Notes: generated from the letters alone by a model not told the origin. A stretch of 64,000 nt of DNA from an uncultured Prevotella sp. (GCA_905234145.1 CAJOGK010000005.1:1-64000); one strand, 5' to 3'. Shown: positions 18,128-28,293, numbered from the stretch's first letter. Numbers and translations: made by a program.

Positions 18128-18160
18128 CATTGAACATTGACCATTGAACATTGATCATTA
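18128..18160. repeat. 14-nt tandem repeat CATTGAACATTGAC/CATTGAACATTGAT plus partial
   Basis: Fills the ampG 5' gap and overlaps the stop codon of the upstream fusion gene. Confidence 0.9.
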
Positions 18161-21100
18161 ATCGTAGAGGCGCTGGATTTCGGCACCGCGATAGTAGAAT
18201 AGGAGGATTTCATCGTAGGTCTTGCCTTGCTCACCCATGACGGCAGCACCTATCTGACAAAGACCTACACCGTGACCCCAACCACGACCGTGGAGAATAA
18301 ACTGATCGCCCTGCTTCTCAACCTCGAAGGCTGAGCTATACAGATGGCTCTCGCTGAGGGCGCGACGGATTTCGAGTTCCTTGCCGATGGTGAAGGTCTT
18401 CTTCGTACCTACAATCTTGAGTTTCCAGATACGACCGCTCTTGCCACGCTCCAAAGGAATGAGGTCGACGATTTCGCCAAAATCATCCTTCAACTTGCGA
18501 TTGATGAGCTCGGAGAGTTGCTCGCGGGTGTAGGTGACTTCCCAACGGTAGAAATCGATGGTTTCCTGATCGTAATCGTTGAGCACCTGCGAGAGAATCT
18601 GCTTGTCGGCAGTGCAGCAGTAAGGATCGTGGAAACTAACCAGATAAGGTTTGGGCGTATCTTCCCAACAATACTGGAACTCTTCGGTTTCGCCGCCACA
18701 GCACTTCGAGAAGCGGGCATCGCAAATCTCGCCATCGTAAGTAAGAATCTGTCCGCGCGTCTCGCTGATGGCATCTGCCACATGCTGGTTGTTGGCCTTG
18801 GTGATACCCTGGTAGCGCTGGCAATGGTCGTCGGCACACACATCGAAGATGGTATGGTCTTCGCGATCGTACCAGCGGATGAGTTCATCGTCTTTCTTGA
18901 TGAAAGAGAAGAAACTGTCGTTGCCATTCTCGTGTTGGCGGCGCTTTTCCATCTGGGCAAGCAACCACGAGCGCGAGATAACCGCATGGGCCTTGAGGAA
19001 CTCGGGCGATGCAGTGGCTGACATCTCGCTGGAAATCACGCTGGTAAGATAGCGCTCTACGGGCAATTCGTTGATAGCCACAATCTTATCAGCCTCGACC
19101 ACGATACGCAGGGTTCCCTCGAAGGTCTGCGTCTCTTGGCGCTCCCAATGGTAATCAATGCCGATGGTGACATCTTCGAGTGAGAAGGAAGCATCGTCGG
19201 CCTGTGGGGTAAAGGTGAGGTTACGATACTGCGTGCCTCGCCACAAGATACCACCCTCGGAGAACTCTACCACCTGTGGCCCCTGAATCACCTCGCCTTT
19301 AGCCACGTAAGGGGCATTGAGCGTGAAATTGATCTTCGAAGCCGTAATGATGCCAACGGTGACATTGGGCTCTTTTTGAGTGGGGATTAGAACGTTAAGC
19401 GTTGAGCGTTTGCTAACGCTGCTGGCTTTCAGCTTATCGATGACTTGTTTGAAGCCGGCCTTTGAAAGTGCCACCTCGTTGAGGATATCGATGGCCTTTT
19501 CGGGGGGTAAGCGATTGAAGTCTTCTTCGCGAGGGGTGATAATAAGGCCAGACATATCAAGGGCACCTGGCGAGATGATGTATTGAGCCTCACCCTCGGC
19601 ATAATAGCAATCAGGACGATGCTTGCCACGCGGAAAGACCACTGAGAAGTAATCGTCATCCTTTCGCCAGCTGACGATGTTCATCATCGGTTCCGTTTCG
19701 TCTTCTCGCTGAGGCAGAACCTCGTAAAGGCGGCGGAACAGTTGCTCGTCACCATACGACGAACGGCTATGAATAAGGAGCGCCGGACAAGGGTATTCTT
19801 CGATGACGGAGATGCTTTCCTCGTCGTTGAGACTGATAATCGTCGTGAGGTTATGACTGAGGCGCTTCCAGGCTTTCTGGAGAGGCAGCACGCCACTGGT
19901 TCCTGCCTGGAAATGGGCATGGTCGGGCGCAGAGGCACCGCACTTAGGACCATTGTAGAATACCATCATCTCTGGGTACTCATCGAGCAGCTTATGTATC
20001 TCGCCATAGGCCTCGCGTATCTGTTGAGGCTCGTGCTTCACAGAGGGGATGGTAAAGTGGATAGGCAGGATGGGGAAGGGGTTTACCAGCAGGTCGTACT
20101 GGTTATCAATCGTTTTCTTAAACTGCTCTTTAGGGCGATTCTGCTCGCAGAGGAAACAAGGGCGCTCTGCCACCGTCTTCTTATCGATACTGGCTCCTGT
20201 AGACACCATCCGGGCAGGGTTCCACTGTACTTGCATGCTCGAAGTACCCACTACCAACTCGCGGGTCTTTACATCGCGCAAGTCGTGGTAGCGCTGTCGG
20301 GCATCGTCCCACTTCTCCAACTGACGATTGAAGAAGCGCAAAAGGGGCGTATCCTTGAGGAATTCAAACTTGCCTTTCAGCATCTGCTGACGGGCCAGGA
20401 TTTCGAGCGTGCGCAAGCGATCCTTATAGAGATTATTGGCATTAATCTTATCGATACTCAGGGCTGCATCGCTATTGCCTCCCCAACGGCGACAGAGATA
20501 GAGCTCAGTGAAGATGCGCCCGATACGATAGCGGCGCGAGAACTTCAGTCCGAGTGCATAATCCTCGCCATAAGAGGTGTTGGGGAAACCAATCTGACGG
20601 AGCAGGGGCGTAAAGAAAGCTCTTGGCGCACCCAGACCGTTGATACGAAGGGCATTGTTAGGGCCATTCTCATCCGTCCACTCATGGTGGTCAATCAAGC
20701 CCGGTGGCAAGGTATTGAGCTCGAAGTCGCACATACGATACGAACCAATCACCATCGCTGCATTCTGCTTGTAGAAGGCATCAACAATTTGCTGGAGCGT
20801 CTTGGGCGATGAATAGAGGTCGTCGGAATCGAGTTGTACGGCAAAGCGTCCGCAACGGTCATCGTTGATGGCCATGTTCCAACAACCGCCAATGCCCAGG
20901 TCAGTACGCTCAGGAATGATGTGCACGAGGCGCTCATCGTGGAAGCCACGCAGCAGTTCGGTAGTTTTGTCAGTAGAGTGGTTATCGACCACAATCACGT
21001 TATACTTGAAGTTGGCCTTCTGGTTGAGGGCGCTGCTGACAGCATCGCAGATGGTCTTTTCGCGATTATATACAGGGATGATGACTGAGGCCTCCATCTC

Positions 21101-21844
21101 GAAGTCCTGTTCGTTGAAGTCGGGTTGCCTATAGAAAGAGGGCTCTATCTTGGCACCTATCTCAGTGAGATGGGCCGTAGCCGCCTGTTCCATCTCTATC
21201 TGTACCTCGCGATTGGCAGGGTTCACGTAATCGAACTGTTTCACACCCGAGGCTCTCGTATCGGTTTCTTCTTCAGAATAGAGGCGCTCGTTGATGTGGA
21301 AAATCTGTCCGTTGCGACTCAGGAACAAGCGGAGGGCATAAAGGCCAGCATGCTGATAAGGGTGCTCGCTGGCTTGCTGGGCAAAGGCCTGAAGCAGCGA
21401 GGTTTTGATAAGCCACAGACTACCGAAATCGAAATCGTCGCGAATACTGCCCGTGAAATAATCGATAACGGGGTGGGGCTTGCGAGTACCTTCTACGATG
21501 TCGTCGTGGTCGGCATATACCATTGCTGCATCGGAATCGATGCCCACGTGTAACATGCGATCGAGGGCACCAAGGCCCATCTGCAACTGACGGGGCTTCG
21601 TCTGTAAGAGCACGTAGTCGGCTTTAGCCTGCTCAGCGAGCTGAATCATCGTGTTGCTGCTGGTGAGGTTGTCTACACAAATCTGTCGGCAATCGGAAAG
21701 AGGCTTCGAGTCTTTGGTATCGAGCGGTTCGTTTACCAACAGGAAGATATGATGTATGGTCTTACTGCCTCTGAGTTGGTCAATCAGTTGTTCAGCGGCC
21801 ATGAGGTCACTACAAGGCAGAAAACAATCAATTTTTTCTCTCAT
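18158..21844 (-). CDS. Tandem GT2-like glycosyltransferase - DUF4922/HIT-like - SpoIID/LytB fusion protein
   Basis: YADHDD and [12 protein letters not shown] motifs; [12 protein letters not shown] plus [14 protein letters not shown] (HIT/GalT-like); [39 protein letters not shown]...[23 protein letters not shown] (SpoIID). Confidence 0.88.
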   Translation of the reverse strand: MREKIDCFLPCSDLMAAEQLIDQLRGSKTIHHIFLLVNEPLDTKDSKPLSDCRQICVDNLTSSNTMIQLAEQAKADYVLLQTKPRQLQMGLGALDRMLHVGIDSDAAMVYADHDDIVEGTRKPHPVIDYFTGSIRDDFDFGSLWLIKTSLLQAFAQQASEHPYQHAGLYALRLFLSRNGQIFHINERLYSEEETDTRASGVKQFDYVNPANREVQIEMEQAATAHLTEIGAKIEPSFYRQPDFNEQDFEMEASVIIPVYNREKTICDAVSSALNQKANFKYNVIVVDNHSTDKTTELLRGFHDERLVHIIPERTDLGIGGCWNMAINDDRCGRFAVQLDSDDLYSSPKTLQQIVDAFYKQNAAMVIGSYRMCDFELNTLPPGLIDHHEWTDENGPNNALRINGLGAPRAFFTPLLRQIGFPNTSYGEDYALGLKFSRRYRIGRIFTELYLCRRWGGNSDAALSIDKINANNLYKDRLRTLEILARQQMLKGKFEFLKDTPLLRFFNRQLEKWDDARQRYHDLRDVKTRELVVGTSSMQVQWNPARMVSTGASIDKKTVAERPCFLCEQNRPKEQFKKTIDNQYDLLVNPFPILPIHFTIPSVKHEPQQIREAYGEIHKLLDEYPEMMVFYNGPKCGASAPDHAHFQAGTSGVLPLQKAWKRLSHNLTTIISLNDEESISVIEEYPCPALLIHSRSSYGDEQLFRRLYEVLPQREDETEPMMNIVSWRKDDDYFSVVFPRGKHRPDCYYAEGEAQYIISPGALDMSGLIITPREEDFNRLPPEKAIDILNEVALSKAGFKQVIDKLKASSVSKRSTLNVLIPTQKEPNVTVGIITASKINFTLNAPYVAKGEVIQGPQVVEFSEGGILWRGTQYRNLTFTPQADDASFSLEDVTIGIDYHWERQETQTFEGTLRIVVEADKIVAINELPVERYLTSVISSEMSATASPEFLKAHAVISRSWLLAQMEKRRQHENGNDSFFSFIKKDDELIRWYDREDHTIFDVCADDHCQRYQGITKANNQHVADAISETRGQILTYDGEICDARFSKCCGGETEEFQYCWEDTPKPYLVSFHDPYCCTADKQILSQVLNDYDQETIDFYRWEVTYTREQLSELINRKLKDDFGEIVDLIPLERGKSGRIWKLKIVGTKKTFTIGKELEIRRALSESHLYSSAFEVEKQGDQFILHGRGWGHGVGLCQIGAAVMGEQGKTYDEILLFYYRGAEIQRLYD

Positions 21845-21922
21845 TGAAGTGTATTAGTTGTTTTATAAGGTGCAAAATTCGCAATATTTTTTGAGAATAC
21901 CAAATAATTCATATTTTTTTTC

Positions 21923-21930
21923 TAACTTTG
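21923..21930 (+). promoter_or_regulatory. -7 box TAACTTTG for rlmN
   Basis: TAnnTTTG about 16 nt upstream of the ATG. Confidence 0.5.
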
Positions 21931-21946
21931 CACCCAAAAAGCAGTG

Positions 21947-22987
21947 ATGGCCGACGAGAAGAAGGTGTTAATGGGTATGTCGCTTAGCGAATTGAAGTCT
22001 GTCGTAAAGGATTTGGGAATGCCCCAATTCACGGCAGGCCAGATTGCCAAGTGGCTCTATCAGCAGCACGTAGGGAGCATCGACGAAATGACGAATATCT
22101 CGAAAGCTAATCGCGAGAAACTGGCTGAGCAATATACTATCGGCGCAATGGCTCCTATCGATTGCCAGCGTTCGAAAGACGGTACGATTAAGTATCTCTT
22201 CCCTACGCAAGACGGCAAATTCGTGGAAACGGTTTATATTCCTGATGGCGATCGTGCCACGCTTTGTGTATCGTGCCAGGTAGGCTGCAAAATGAACTGT
22301 CTGTTCTGTCAGACGGGTAAGCAGGGCTTTGAGGGCTCGCTTTCTGCTGGTGATATCCTGAACCAGATTTATGCCCTGCCCGAGCGCGAAACGTTGACAA
22401 ATATCGTGTTTATGGGACAGGGCGAGCCGATGGATAACCTCGACAATGTGCTCAGGGCCACGGAGATACTAACGGCCGACTATGGTTACGGGTGGAGTCC
22501 GAAACGCATTACGGTGAGTAGCGTAGGCGTGAAAAACAAGCTAAAACGCTTCTTGGATGAGAGTGAGTGCCATGTGGCCATCTCGATGCACTCGCCCCTG
22601 CCTGAACAGCGCCAACAACTGATGCCTGCTGAGCGACAGATGTCGATCGTAGAGGTGGTAGACTTGCTAAAGCAATACGATTTTACCCATCAGCGTCGCT
22701 GCTCGTTTGAGTATATCTGCTTTGCAGGACTTAACGATACCACGATGCATGCCCGGGAAATCGTAAAGCTGTTGCAGGGCTTGGAGTGCAGGGTAAACCT
22801 GATTCGGTTCCACGAGATTCCTGATGTGGATTTGCCAGGGGCTGACGAGAAAAGGATGGAGGCACTGCGTGATTACCTGACCAACCACGGGGTATTTACC
22901 ACCATCCGTGCGAGCAGAGGGCAGGATATCTTTGCCGCCTGCGGCCTGCTATCCACGGCTGTTAAAGGTAAAAAGGTAAAAAAGTAA
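21947..22987 (+). CDS. rlmN: 23S rRNA (adenine2503-C2)-methyltransferase
   Basis: Radical SAM CQVGCKMNCLFCQTG; FMGQGEPMDNLDNV; C-terminal catalytic Cys region. Confidence 0.95.
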   Translation: MADEKKVLMGMSLSELKSVVKDLGMPQFTAGQIAKWLYQQHVGSIDEMTNISKANREKLAEQYTIGAMAPIDCQRSKDGTIKYLFPTQDGKFVETVYIPDGDRATLCVSCQVGCKMNCLFCQTGKQGFEGSLSAGDILNQIYALPERETLTNIVFMGQGEPMDNLDNVLRATEILTADYGYGWSPKRITVSSVGVKNKLKRFLDESECHVAISMHSPLPEQRQQLMPAERQMSIVEVVDLLKQYDFTHQRRCSFEYICFAGLNDTTMHAREIVKLLQGLECRVNLIRFHEIPDVDLPGADEKRMEALRDYLTNHGVFTTIRASRGQDIFAACGLLSTAVKGKKVKK

Positions 22988-23000
22988 AAAGGTAAAAAAG
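22964..23000. repeat. 8/9-nt tandem repeat aaggtaaaa
   Basis: aaaggtaaaaaggtaaaaaagtaaaaaggtaaaaaag; encodes the last residues and stop of RlmN. Confidence 0.9.
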
Positions 23001-23002
23001 AT

Positions 23003-24031
23003 ATGGACAAAAGAAAGATTCGCGTGGCTATCACGCATGGAGATACAAACGGCATCGGCTATGAGCTGATTCTCAAGGCTTTCGAGAATCCCGCCATGCT
23101 TGAGTTGTGTACACCTATTATATATGGTGCGCCTAAGTTGGCTGCTTACCATCGCAAGGCATTGGAACTAGATACGCCCTTTGTCTCGATTAATAATGCC
23201 GAGGATGCCCAGGATGGCAAGCTGAACATGCTGACCACTTTCGAGGACGAGGTGAAAGTAGAGCTTGGCCAGTCTACCGAGGAATCAGCAGAGGCAGCTC
23301 GTAAAGCTGTGCAGCGTGCGAAGGAAGACCTGCAGAAGCATCTGTACGACGTGCTGGTAATGTCGCCTGTAAAGCCCAATCCGAATCCAGCGCGCGAAGA
23401 CAGAGCCTTGTTGGTGATGATCAGTGATGTGGTACGTATCGGACTGGTGACTAACCACTTGCCGCTGAAAGACGTTCCCAAGGCCATTACCTCTGAGAAG
23501 ATTGTGGATAAGTGTCGTATCTTTAATACCTCATTGAAGCGCGACTTCCGTATCAACAATCCGCGTATAGCTGTGCTGGCTCTGAATCCGCAAGTTGGCA
23601 CAGAAGAAAACGAGGTGATTTTGCCTGCTATCGAAACCCTCGAAAATGAAGGTGTTCAGGCCTTCGGCCCCTATGTGGCCGATAGTTTCTTTGGCGAGAA
23701 TATGTATGAGCAGTTCGATGGTGTGCTGGCGATGTATGATGATCAGGGTTCTGTACCTTTCAAGACCCTCTCTACTGAGTATGGTGTAAAGATGAAGGCT
23801 GGTATTACGGCTATCTGTACCACGCCCGACCTCGAACCATCGTTTGATATCGCAGGTAAGGGTATCGCTAATGAGCAATCGCTCAGACAAGCCGTTTATC
23901 TGGCCATCGACATCTTCCGCCATCGCGAAGAATACGATAAACCCCTAGCTAATCCGTTGCCAAAGCTCTATCACGAAAAGCGTGAGGAGGGTGAGAAGGT
24001 GCGCTTTTTCCCAAAGACTAAAGATGAATAA
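23003..24031 (+). CDS. pdxA: 4-hydroxythreonine-4-phosphate dehydrogenase
   Basis: RVAITHGDTNGIGYELILKAF; SVPFKTLSTEYGVKMKAGI variant PdxA. Confidence 0.9.
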   Translation: MDKRKIRVAITHGDTNGIGYELILKAFENPAMLELCTPIIYGAPKLAAYHRKALELDTPFVSINNAEDAQDGKLNMLTTFEDEVKVELGQSTEESAEAARKAVQRAKEDLQKHLYDVLVMSPVKPNPNPAREDRALLVMISDVVRIGLVTNHLPLKDVPKAITSEKIVDKCRIFNTSLKRDFRINNPRIAVLALNPQVGTEENEVILPAIETLENEGVQAFGPYVADSFFGENMYEQFDGVLAMYDDQGSVPFKTLSTEYGVKMKAGITAICTTPDLEPSFDIAGKGIANEQSLRQAVYLAIDIFRHREEYDKPLANPLPKLYHEKREEGEKVRFFPKTKDE

Positions 24032-25033
24032 AAAATACCAGAACGGCTTCTTTATCTTCGGTCTCCTGGTACTGATTATCATGGTGACCCAGCTCGACTT
24101 CCAAGAAGTGTGGGCTGGTGTCTGTCATGCTGGTTACTGGTTTGCCAATGTGCTGGTATTGTGGGCCATTCTGTATGTGTTTAATACGGCTACCTGGTAT
24201 ATCATCATCAACAGCATCGGCAATGAAGAAGGTGTTTGCCGCAAGTGTAAGGTAGGCTTCTGGTGGCTTTATAAGATTACGATTTCGGCTTTTGCCCTGA
24301 ATTACGCTACGCCTGGCGGACTGATGGGTGGCGAGCCGTATCGCATTATGGCGCTCTCGCCAAAAGTAGGCACTGAGAGAGCTTCTGCTTCGGTGATTCT
24401 CTTTGTGATGACGCATATCTACAGCCACTTCTGGCTATGGCTGTTGGCTGTGCCGCTCTATGTGCTTACCGAGAAAGTTACCGCCCTGTCGTGGTTTATC
24501 CTGCCCACGATGACGGTTATCTGTATCACCGTCATCTGGTTCTTTATCAGAGGTTATAAGAGAGGCATTGCCGTAACGGGTATGAACATTCTGAGCCACT
24601 GCGATGGGCACAACCGTTTGTAGAGCGCAATAAGGATAAGTTGGCTGAAATCGATAGTCAGATAGCAGCCCTGCATAATCAGAATCCTCGTACCTTTTTG
24701 GCGGCTGTGCTCTTAGAACTCTCTTGCAGATTGCTATCTACGCTTGAGATTTATTTCATTCTTCTGGTGATTATGCCTGGCCAGGTAAGCGTATCGCAAT
24801 GCGTATTGATTTACGCCTTTACCACGCTTTTTGCCAATATGCTGTTCTTTATGCCGTTGCAATTGGGAGGTCGCGAGGGTGGTTTCCTTATGTCTACAGA
24901 GGGACTGAGTATGACGGCTCAGGCTGGTATCTTCGTGGCGCTGATTGTGAGGGTGCGCGAGTTGGTGTGGACGGCTATCGGATTGCTGTTGATTAAGTTC
25001 GATAAGCACGAAAAAACTGAGATAAGCCAATAA
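24024..25033 (+). pseudogene. Lysylphosphatidylglycerol synthase TM-domain/flippase-like protein, frameshifted
   Basis: Two ORFs (24024-24623 and 24641-25033) together give one family-length membrane protein; the reading frame changes near 24597-24605 (LSH / [30 protein letters not shown]). Confidence 0.75.
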
Positions 25034-25095
25034 AAACTTAATTTTCTTTTAATTTTCTGCCAAAATTGCAGCTATATAAAAAATAATGTGTAATT

Positions 25096-26376
25096 TTGTC
25101 AACTCAAATGAAGATTTCAGAACTTCAAAGTATCAAACAGCGGTACAATATCGTAGGTAACTGCGATGCATTGAACCATGCGCTCGATGTCGCCCTTCAG
25201 GTGGCACCGACTGATCTCTCCGTGCTGATTGTGGGAGAAAGCGGTGTGGGTAAGGAAATCATTCCTCGTATGATTCACGACAATTCGCCACGTAGACGCG
25301 AGAAGTATTTTGCCATTAACTGCGGTTCTATCCCAGAGGGCACTATCGACTCTGAGCTCTTCGGCCATATTAAGGGTTCGTTTACGGGTGCTATCAACGA
25401 TTCGCCCGGTTATTTCGGTGTGGCTAATAAGGGTACGCTTTTTCTCGATGAGGTGGGAGAGTTGCCACTGGCTACGCAAGCACGATTGCTGCGTGTGCTC
25501 GAAACAGGCGAATATATCCCAGTGGGTGCTACTGAGGTGCGCAAGACTGATGTTCGCATCGTAGCCGCTACCAACGTGAATATCCAGAAGGCCATCAGCG
25601 AGGGGCGTTTCCGTGAGGATTTGTATTACCGCCTGAACTCCATCCCCATCCAGATGCCACCTTTGCGCGAACGTGGTGAGGACATCGTGCTGCTGTTCCG
25701 CTTGTTTGCCATGCAGATGGCTGAGAAATACAAGATGGATCGTGTGGTGCTCGATGAGAATGCCAAGCAGTTGCTCGTGCATTATAAGTGGCCTGGCAAC
25801 GTGCGCCAACTGAAAAATATCACCGAGCAGATTTCCATCCTCTCGCCAGAGCGACTGATTACGGCTGATGTGCTCAGCAAGTTTATCCCCCAAGATACGG
25901 AAACCACGCAATTGGCTACCATCCATCGCGAGGGTGACCACTCGTTTGAGAACGAACGCGAGATTCTTTACAAGATTCTCTTCGAACTGCGAGGCAACGT
26001 AAAGGATATGCGACAGGAAATCAGCATGCTGAAAAAACGGATCGAGGAAGTGCAGACGGCCAAGCCCGTGGGGGGGCATCCCTCTGACAGCTTGCCTACC
26101 ACACAGCTGTCACCTATCAATACCGTGCAGCCTATCTCTTCCGTGTCTTCGGTTTCTCCCATGCATGTTACAGCTGAGGATGCCATCGCGGAGGAATATG
26201 TAGAGCCCGAAAAGGAGCCCGAGAATCTGAATTTGAACGATATCAGCAAGCAAATGCTCGAAAAAGCCCTTGAGCGCAATCACGGCAATCGCCGCAAGGC
26301 TGCTCAGGAGCTGGGCATCAGTGACAGAACCCTCTATCGCCGACTGAAACAATATGGACTCGATGGTGAAAGGTAA
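25096..26376 (+). CDS. Sigma-54 interacting transcriptional regulator (AAA+ and Fis HTH, no receiver domain)
   Basis: GESGVGKEIIPRMIH, GSFTGA, FLDEVGELP, Fis-type HTH RRKAAQELGISDRTLYRRLKQYGL. Confidence 0.93.
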   Translation: MSTQMKISELQSIKQRYNIVGNCDALNHALDVALQVAPTDLSVLIVGESGVGKEIIPRMIHDNSPRRREKYFAINCGSIPEGTIDSELFGHIKGSFTGAINDSPGYFGVANKGTLFLDEVGELPLATQARLLRVLETGEYIPVGATEVRKTDVRIVAATNVNIQKAISEGRFREDLYYRLNSIPIQMPPLRERGEDIVLLFRLFAMQMAEKYKMDRVVLDENAKQLLVHYKWPGNVRQLKNITEQISILSPERLITADVLSKFIPQDTETTQLATIHREGDHSFENEREILYKILFELRGNVKDMRQEISMLKKRIEEVQTAKPVGGHPSDSLPTTQLSPINTVQPISSVSSVSPMHVTAEDAIAEEYVEPEKEPENLNLNDISKQMLEKALERNHGNRRKAAQELGISDRTLYRRLKQYGLDGER

Positions 26377-26490
26377 AAAAGTAAAAAGGTAAAAAATGAA
26401 AGATATATTTTTCTCAATAATTAGGCAATTTGGTGTTGGCAAAAAGCTTTGCCATGTTTTACCTTTTTACCTTTTTACCTTTTTACTTTT
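26368..26490. repeat. Inverted pair of ggtaaaaa-type repeats flanking the lptE start
   Basis: gaaaggtaaaaaagtaaaaaggtaaaaaatg (26368-26398) is complementary to ttttacctttttacctttttacctttttactttt (26457-26490). Confidence 0.85.
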
Positions 26491-26950
26491 ATCTTGCTCC
26501 GTAAGCTATAAGTTTAACGGTGCAAGTATCGATTATTCGAAAACCAAGACCATTCAGATTGCTGATTTCCCCATCCGAAGCAGCTTTGTTTGGGGACCCA
26601 TGGGCCCGATGTTCAACAATCGACTGAAAGACCAATATGCGAACCATACCCAGCTGGAGCAGGTGAAGCGTAATGGGGACATGAAGATTGAGGGAGAAAT
26701 CGTGGCTTACGAGCAGCGAAACAAGGGTGTAAGTTCTGAGGGTTATTCATCGATGACAGAACTCTCGATGACCGTCAACGTGCGCTTTACAAACAATAAG
26801 AATCATAATGAAGACTTCGAGCAGCAATTTACGGCTCAAGAAAGTTACGAAAATACGCAGTCGCTCAATGCCGTGCAAGAGTCGCTCGTAGACGTTATGT
26901 GTAAGAACATCTGCGAACAGATATTTAATGCAACCGTAGCCAACTGGTAA
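26396..26950 (+). CDS. lptE: LptE family LPS-assembly lipoprotein
   Basis: Lipobox LLLSCSVSYKFNGASIDYSKTKTIQIADFPIR; operon context. Confidence 0.85.
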   Translation: MKDIFFSIIRQFGVGKKLCHVLPFYLFTFLLLSCSVSYKFNGASIDYSKTKTIQIADFPIRSSFVWGPMGPMFNNRLKDQYANHTQLEQVKRNGDMKIEGEIVAYEQRNKGVSSEGYSSMTELSMTVNVRFTNNKNHNEDFEQQFTAQESYENTQSLNAVQESLVDVMCKNICEQIFNATVANW

Positions 26951-26953
26951 ACG

Positions 26954-27700
26954 ATGGAAAGGATAACAGAGTTGATTAATCACCCCGAAAGGCTTGACCG
27001 CGACACGCTTTATGAGTTGCGCTCGATGATTGCACTCTATCCTTACTATCAGCCAGCGCGCCTGCTGATGCTGCAAAATCTGTTTTTGCTACACGACCCT
27101 ACCTTCGATGAGGAATTGCGCCGTGCTGCTATCTATATCACCGATCGTCGCGTGCTCTTCAATATGATTGAGGGTGCTCATTATCAGCTGAAAAAGCATA
27201 CGGCAGCAAAGACCGAGGCCGTAGCAGATAAAGGAGGTTCGCGCACGATGACGCTGATTGACAACTTCCTCGACAGCATTCCCAAAGACGCAGAGGAGGA
27301 AACGAAAACCAAGCGTAAGCCCACACCAGCCGATGCTGCTGTCGACTACGTGGCTTATCTCCTTGAAACGGAAGAGGAAACCAATACTGCGGATGAAAGC
27401 ATCCCGGAGATGAAAGGGCAGGATTTGATAGACTCTTTCATAAATGCTGACAAAGGCCGCTTTGAGCTCAAGGTAGAGCCAGAGTTGAAGCCAACCATCG
27501 AAAAATTGCCAGAAAATGATGATGATGGGGGAGATCAGGAGTATTTTACTGAAACTTTAGCCCGAATTTACATCAAACAAGGCAGATATTCGAAGGCACT
27601 TGAAATTATTCAGCGATTAAGTTTGCAATTTCCGAAAAAAAATGCTTACTTTGCAGACCAAATTTTAGAGAAGCTGATTATAAATAACAATAAAAAATAA
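26954..27700 (+). CDS. Tetratricopeptide-repeat-like protein
   Basis: TPR-like C-terminus ETLARIYIKQGRYSKALEIIQRLSLQFPKKNAYFADQI. Confidence 0.75.
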   Translation: MERITELINHPERLDRDTLYELRSMIALYPYYQPARLLMLQNLFLLHDPTFDEELRRAAIYITDRRVLFNMIEGAHYQLKKHTAAKTEAVADKGGSRTMTLIDNFLDSIPKDAEEETKTKRKPTPADAAVDYVAYLLETEEETNTADESIPEMKGQDLIDSFINADKGRFELKVEPELKPTIEKLPENDDDGGDQEYFTETLARIYIKQGRYSKALEIIQRLSLQFPKKNAYFADQILEKLIINNNKK

Positions 27701-27711
27701 GTAATAAAAAA

Positions 27712-28110
27712 ATGTACACACTATTCGTAATTCTAATCGTGATTGCAGCTTTGCTGATGATCGGCATTGTGCTCATTCAGGAGTCAAAGGGAGGCGGTTT
27801 GGCTTCTCAGTTCTCTGGATACAACCAGATTGGTGGTGTCCGCAAAACCACAGATTTTATTGAGAAGGCTACTTGGTTCTTGGCAGCTTTCATGGTAGTT
27901 GTTAGCGTAGCTTGTGCTTACGTTGCGCCTCAGGCCATAACGGGTACATCAGTTATGGAGAACTATCAGGCTCCTGCTACCAATCCTAATAATCTGCCTG
28001 GATTCGGTGCTAGTCAGCAGAAAGATGCTGCAGCTCCTGCCGCTGAGGCTCCCGCTACAGAGGCACCTGCTGCTGAGGCTCCTGCTGCTCCTGCACAGCC
28101 TGCAAATTAA
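27712..28110 (+). CDS. secG: Preprotein translocase subunit SecG
   Basis: Two TM helices, ESKGGGLASQFSG motif; Ala/Pro/Glu-rich tail. Confidence 0.92.
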   Translation: MYTLFVILIVIAALLMIGIVLIQESKGGGLASQFSGYNQIGGVRKTTDFIEKATWFLAAFMVVVSVACAYVAPQAITGTSVMENYQAPATNPNNLPGFGASQQKDAAAPAAEAPATEAPAAEAPAAPAQPAN

Positions 28111-28190
28111 TCGCAGCCGAGGCTCCAGCACAGCCTGCATGTTATCGCAGCTAAGTGCATAAGCCTTTCATCCAAGGGCTTTCAAACTAT

Positions 28191-28233
28191 AATATCCCTG
28201 CCTGCCAATTGTGCCGGCAGGGATATATTTTTG
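28191..28233 (+). terminator. Terminator after secG
   Basis: ATATCCCTGCC / GGCAGGGATAT stem followed by ATTTTT. Confidence 0.8.
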
Positions 28234-28285
28234 AGTAAAATGCAAAAAATCGCTTGAAATATTTGGTGGTTTCGAGAATTATGCT

Positions 28286-28293
28286 TACCTTTG
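28286..28293 (+). promoter_or_regulatory. -7 box TACCTTTG with TTTG at 28262-28265 for tRNA-His
   Basis: Consensus spacing of 20 nt. Confidence 0.7.

Noticed and set aside
19742-20812. 356-aa plus-strand ORF inside the SpoIID-fusion gene
   Set aside because: Antisense to recognised GT2/DUF4922 coding sequence; no motif or promoter of its own.
25117-26079. 320-aa minus-strand ORF opposite the sigma-54 activator
   Set aside because: Mirror ORF of a strongly conserved AAA+ domain; no independent support.
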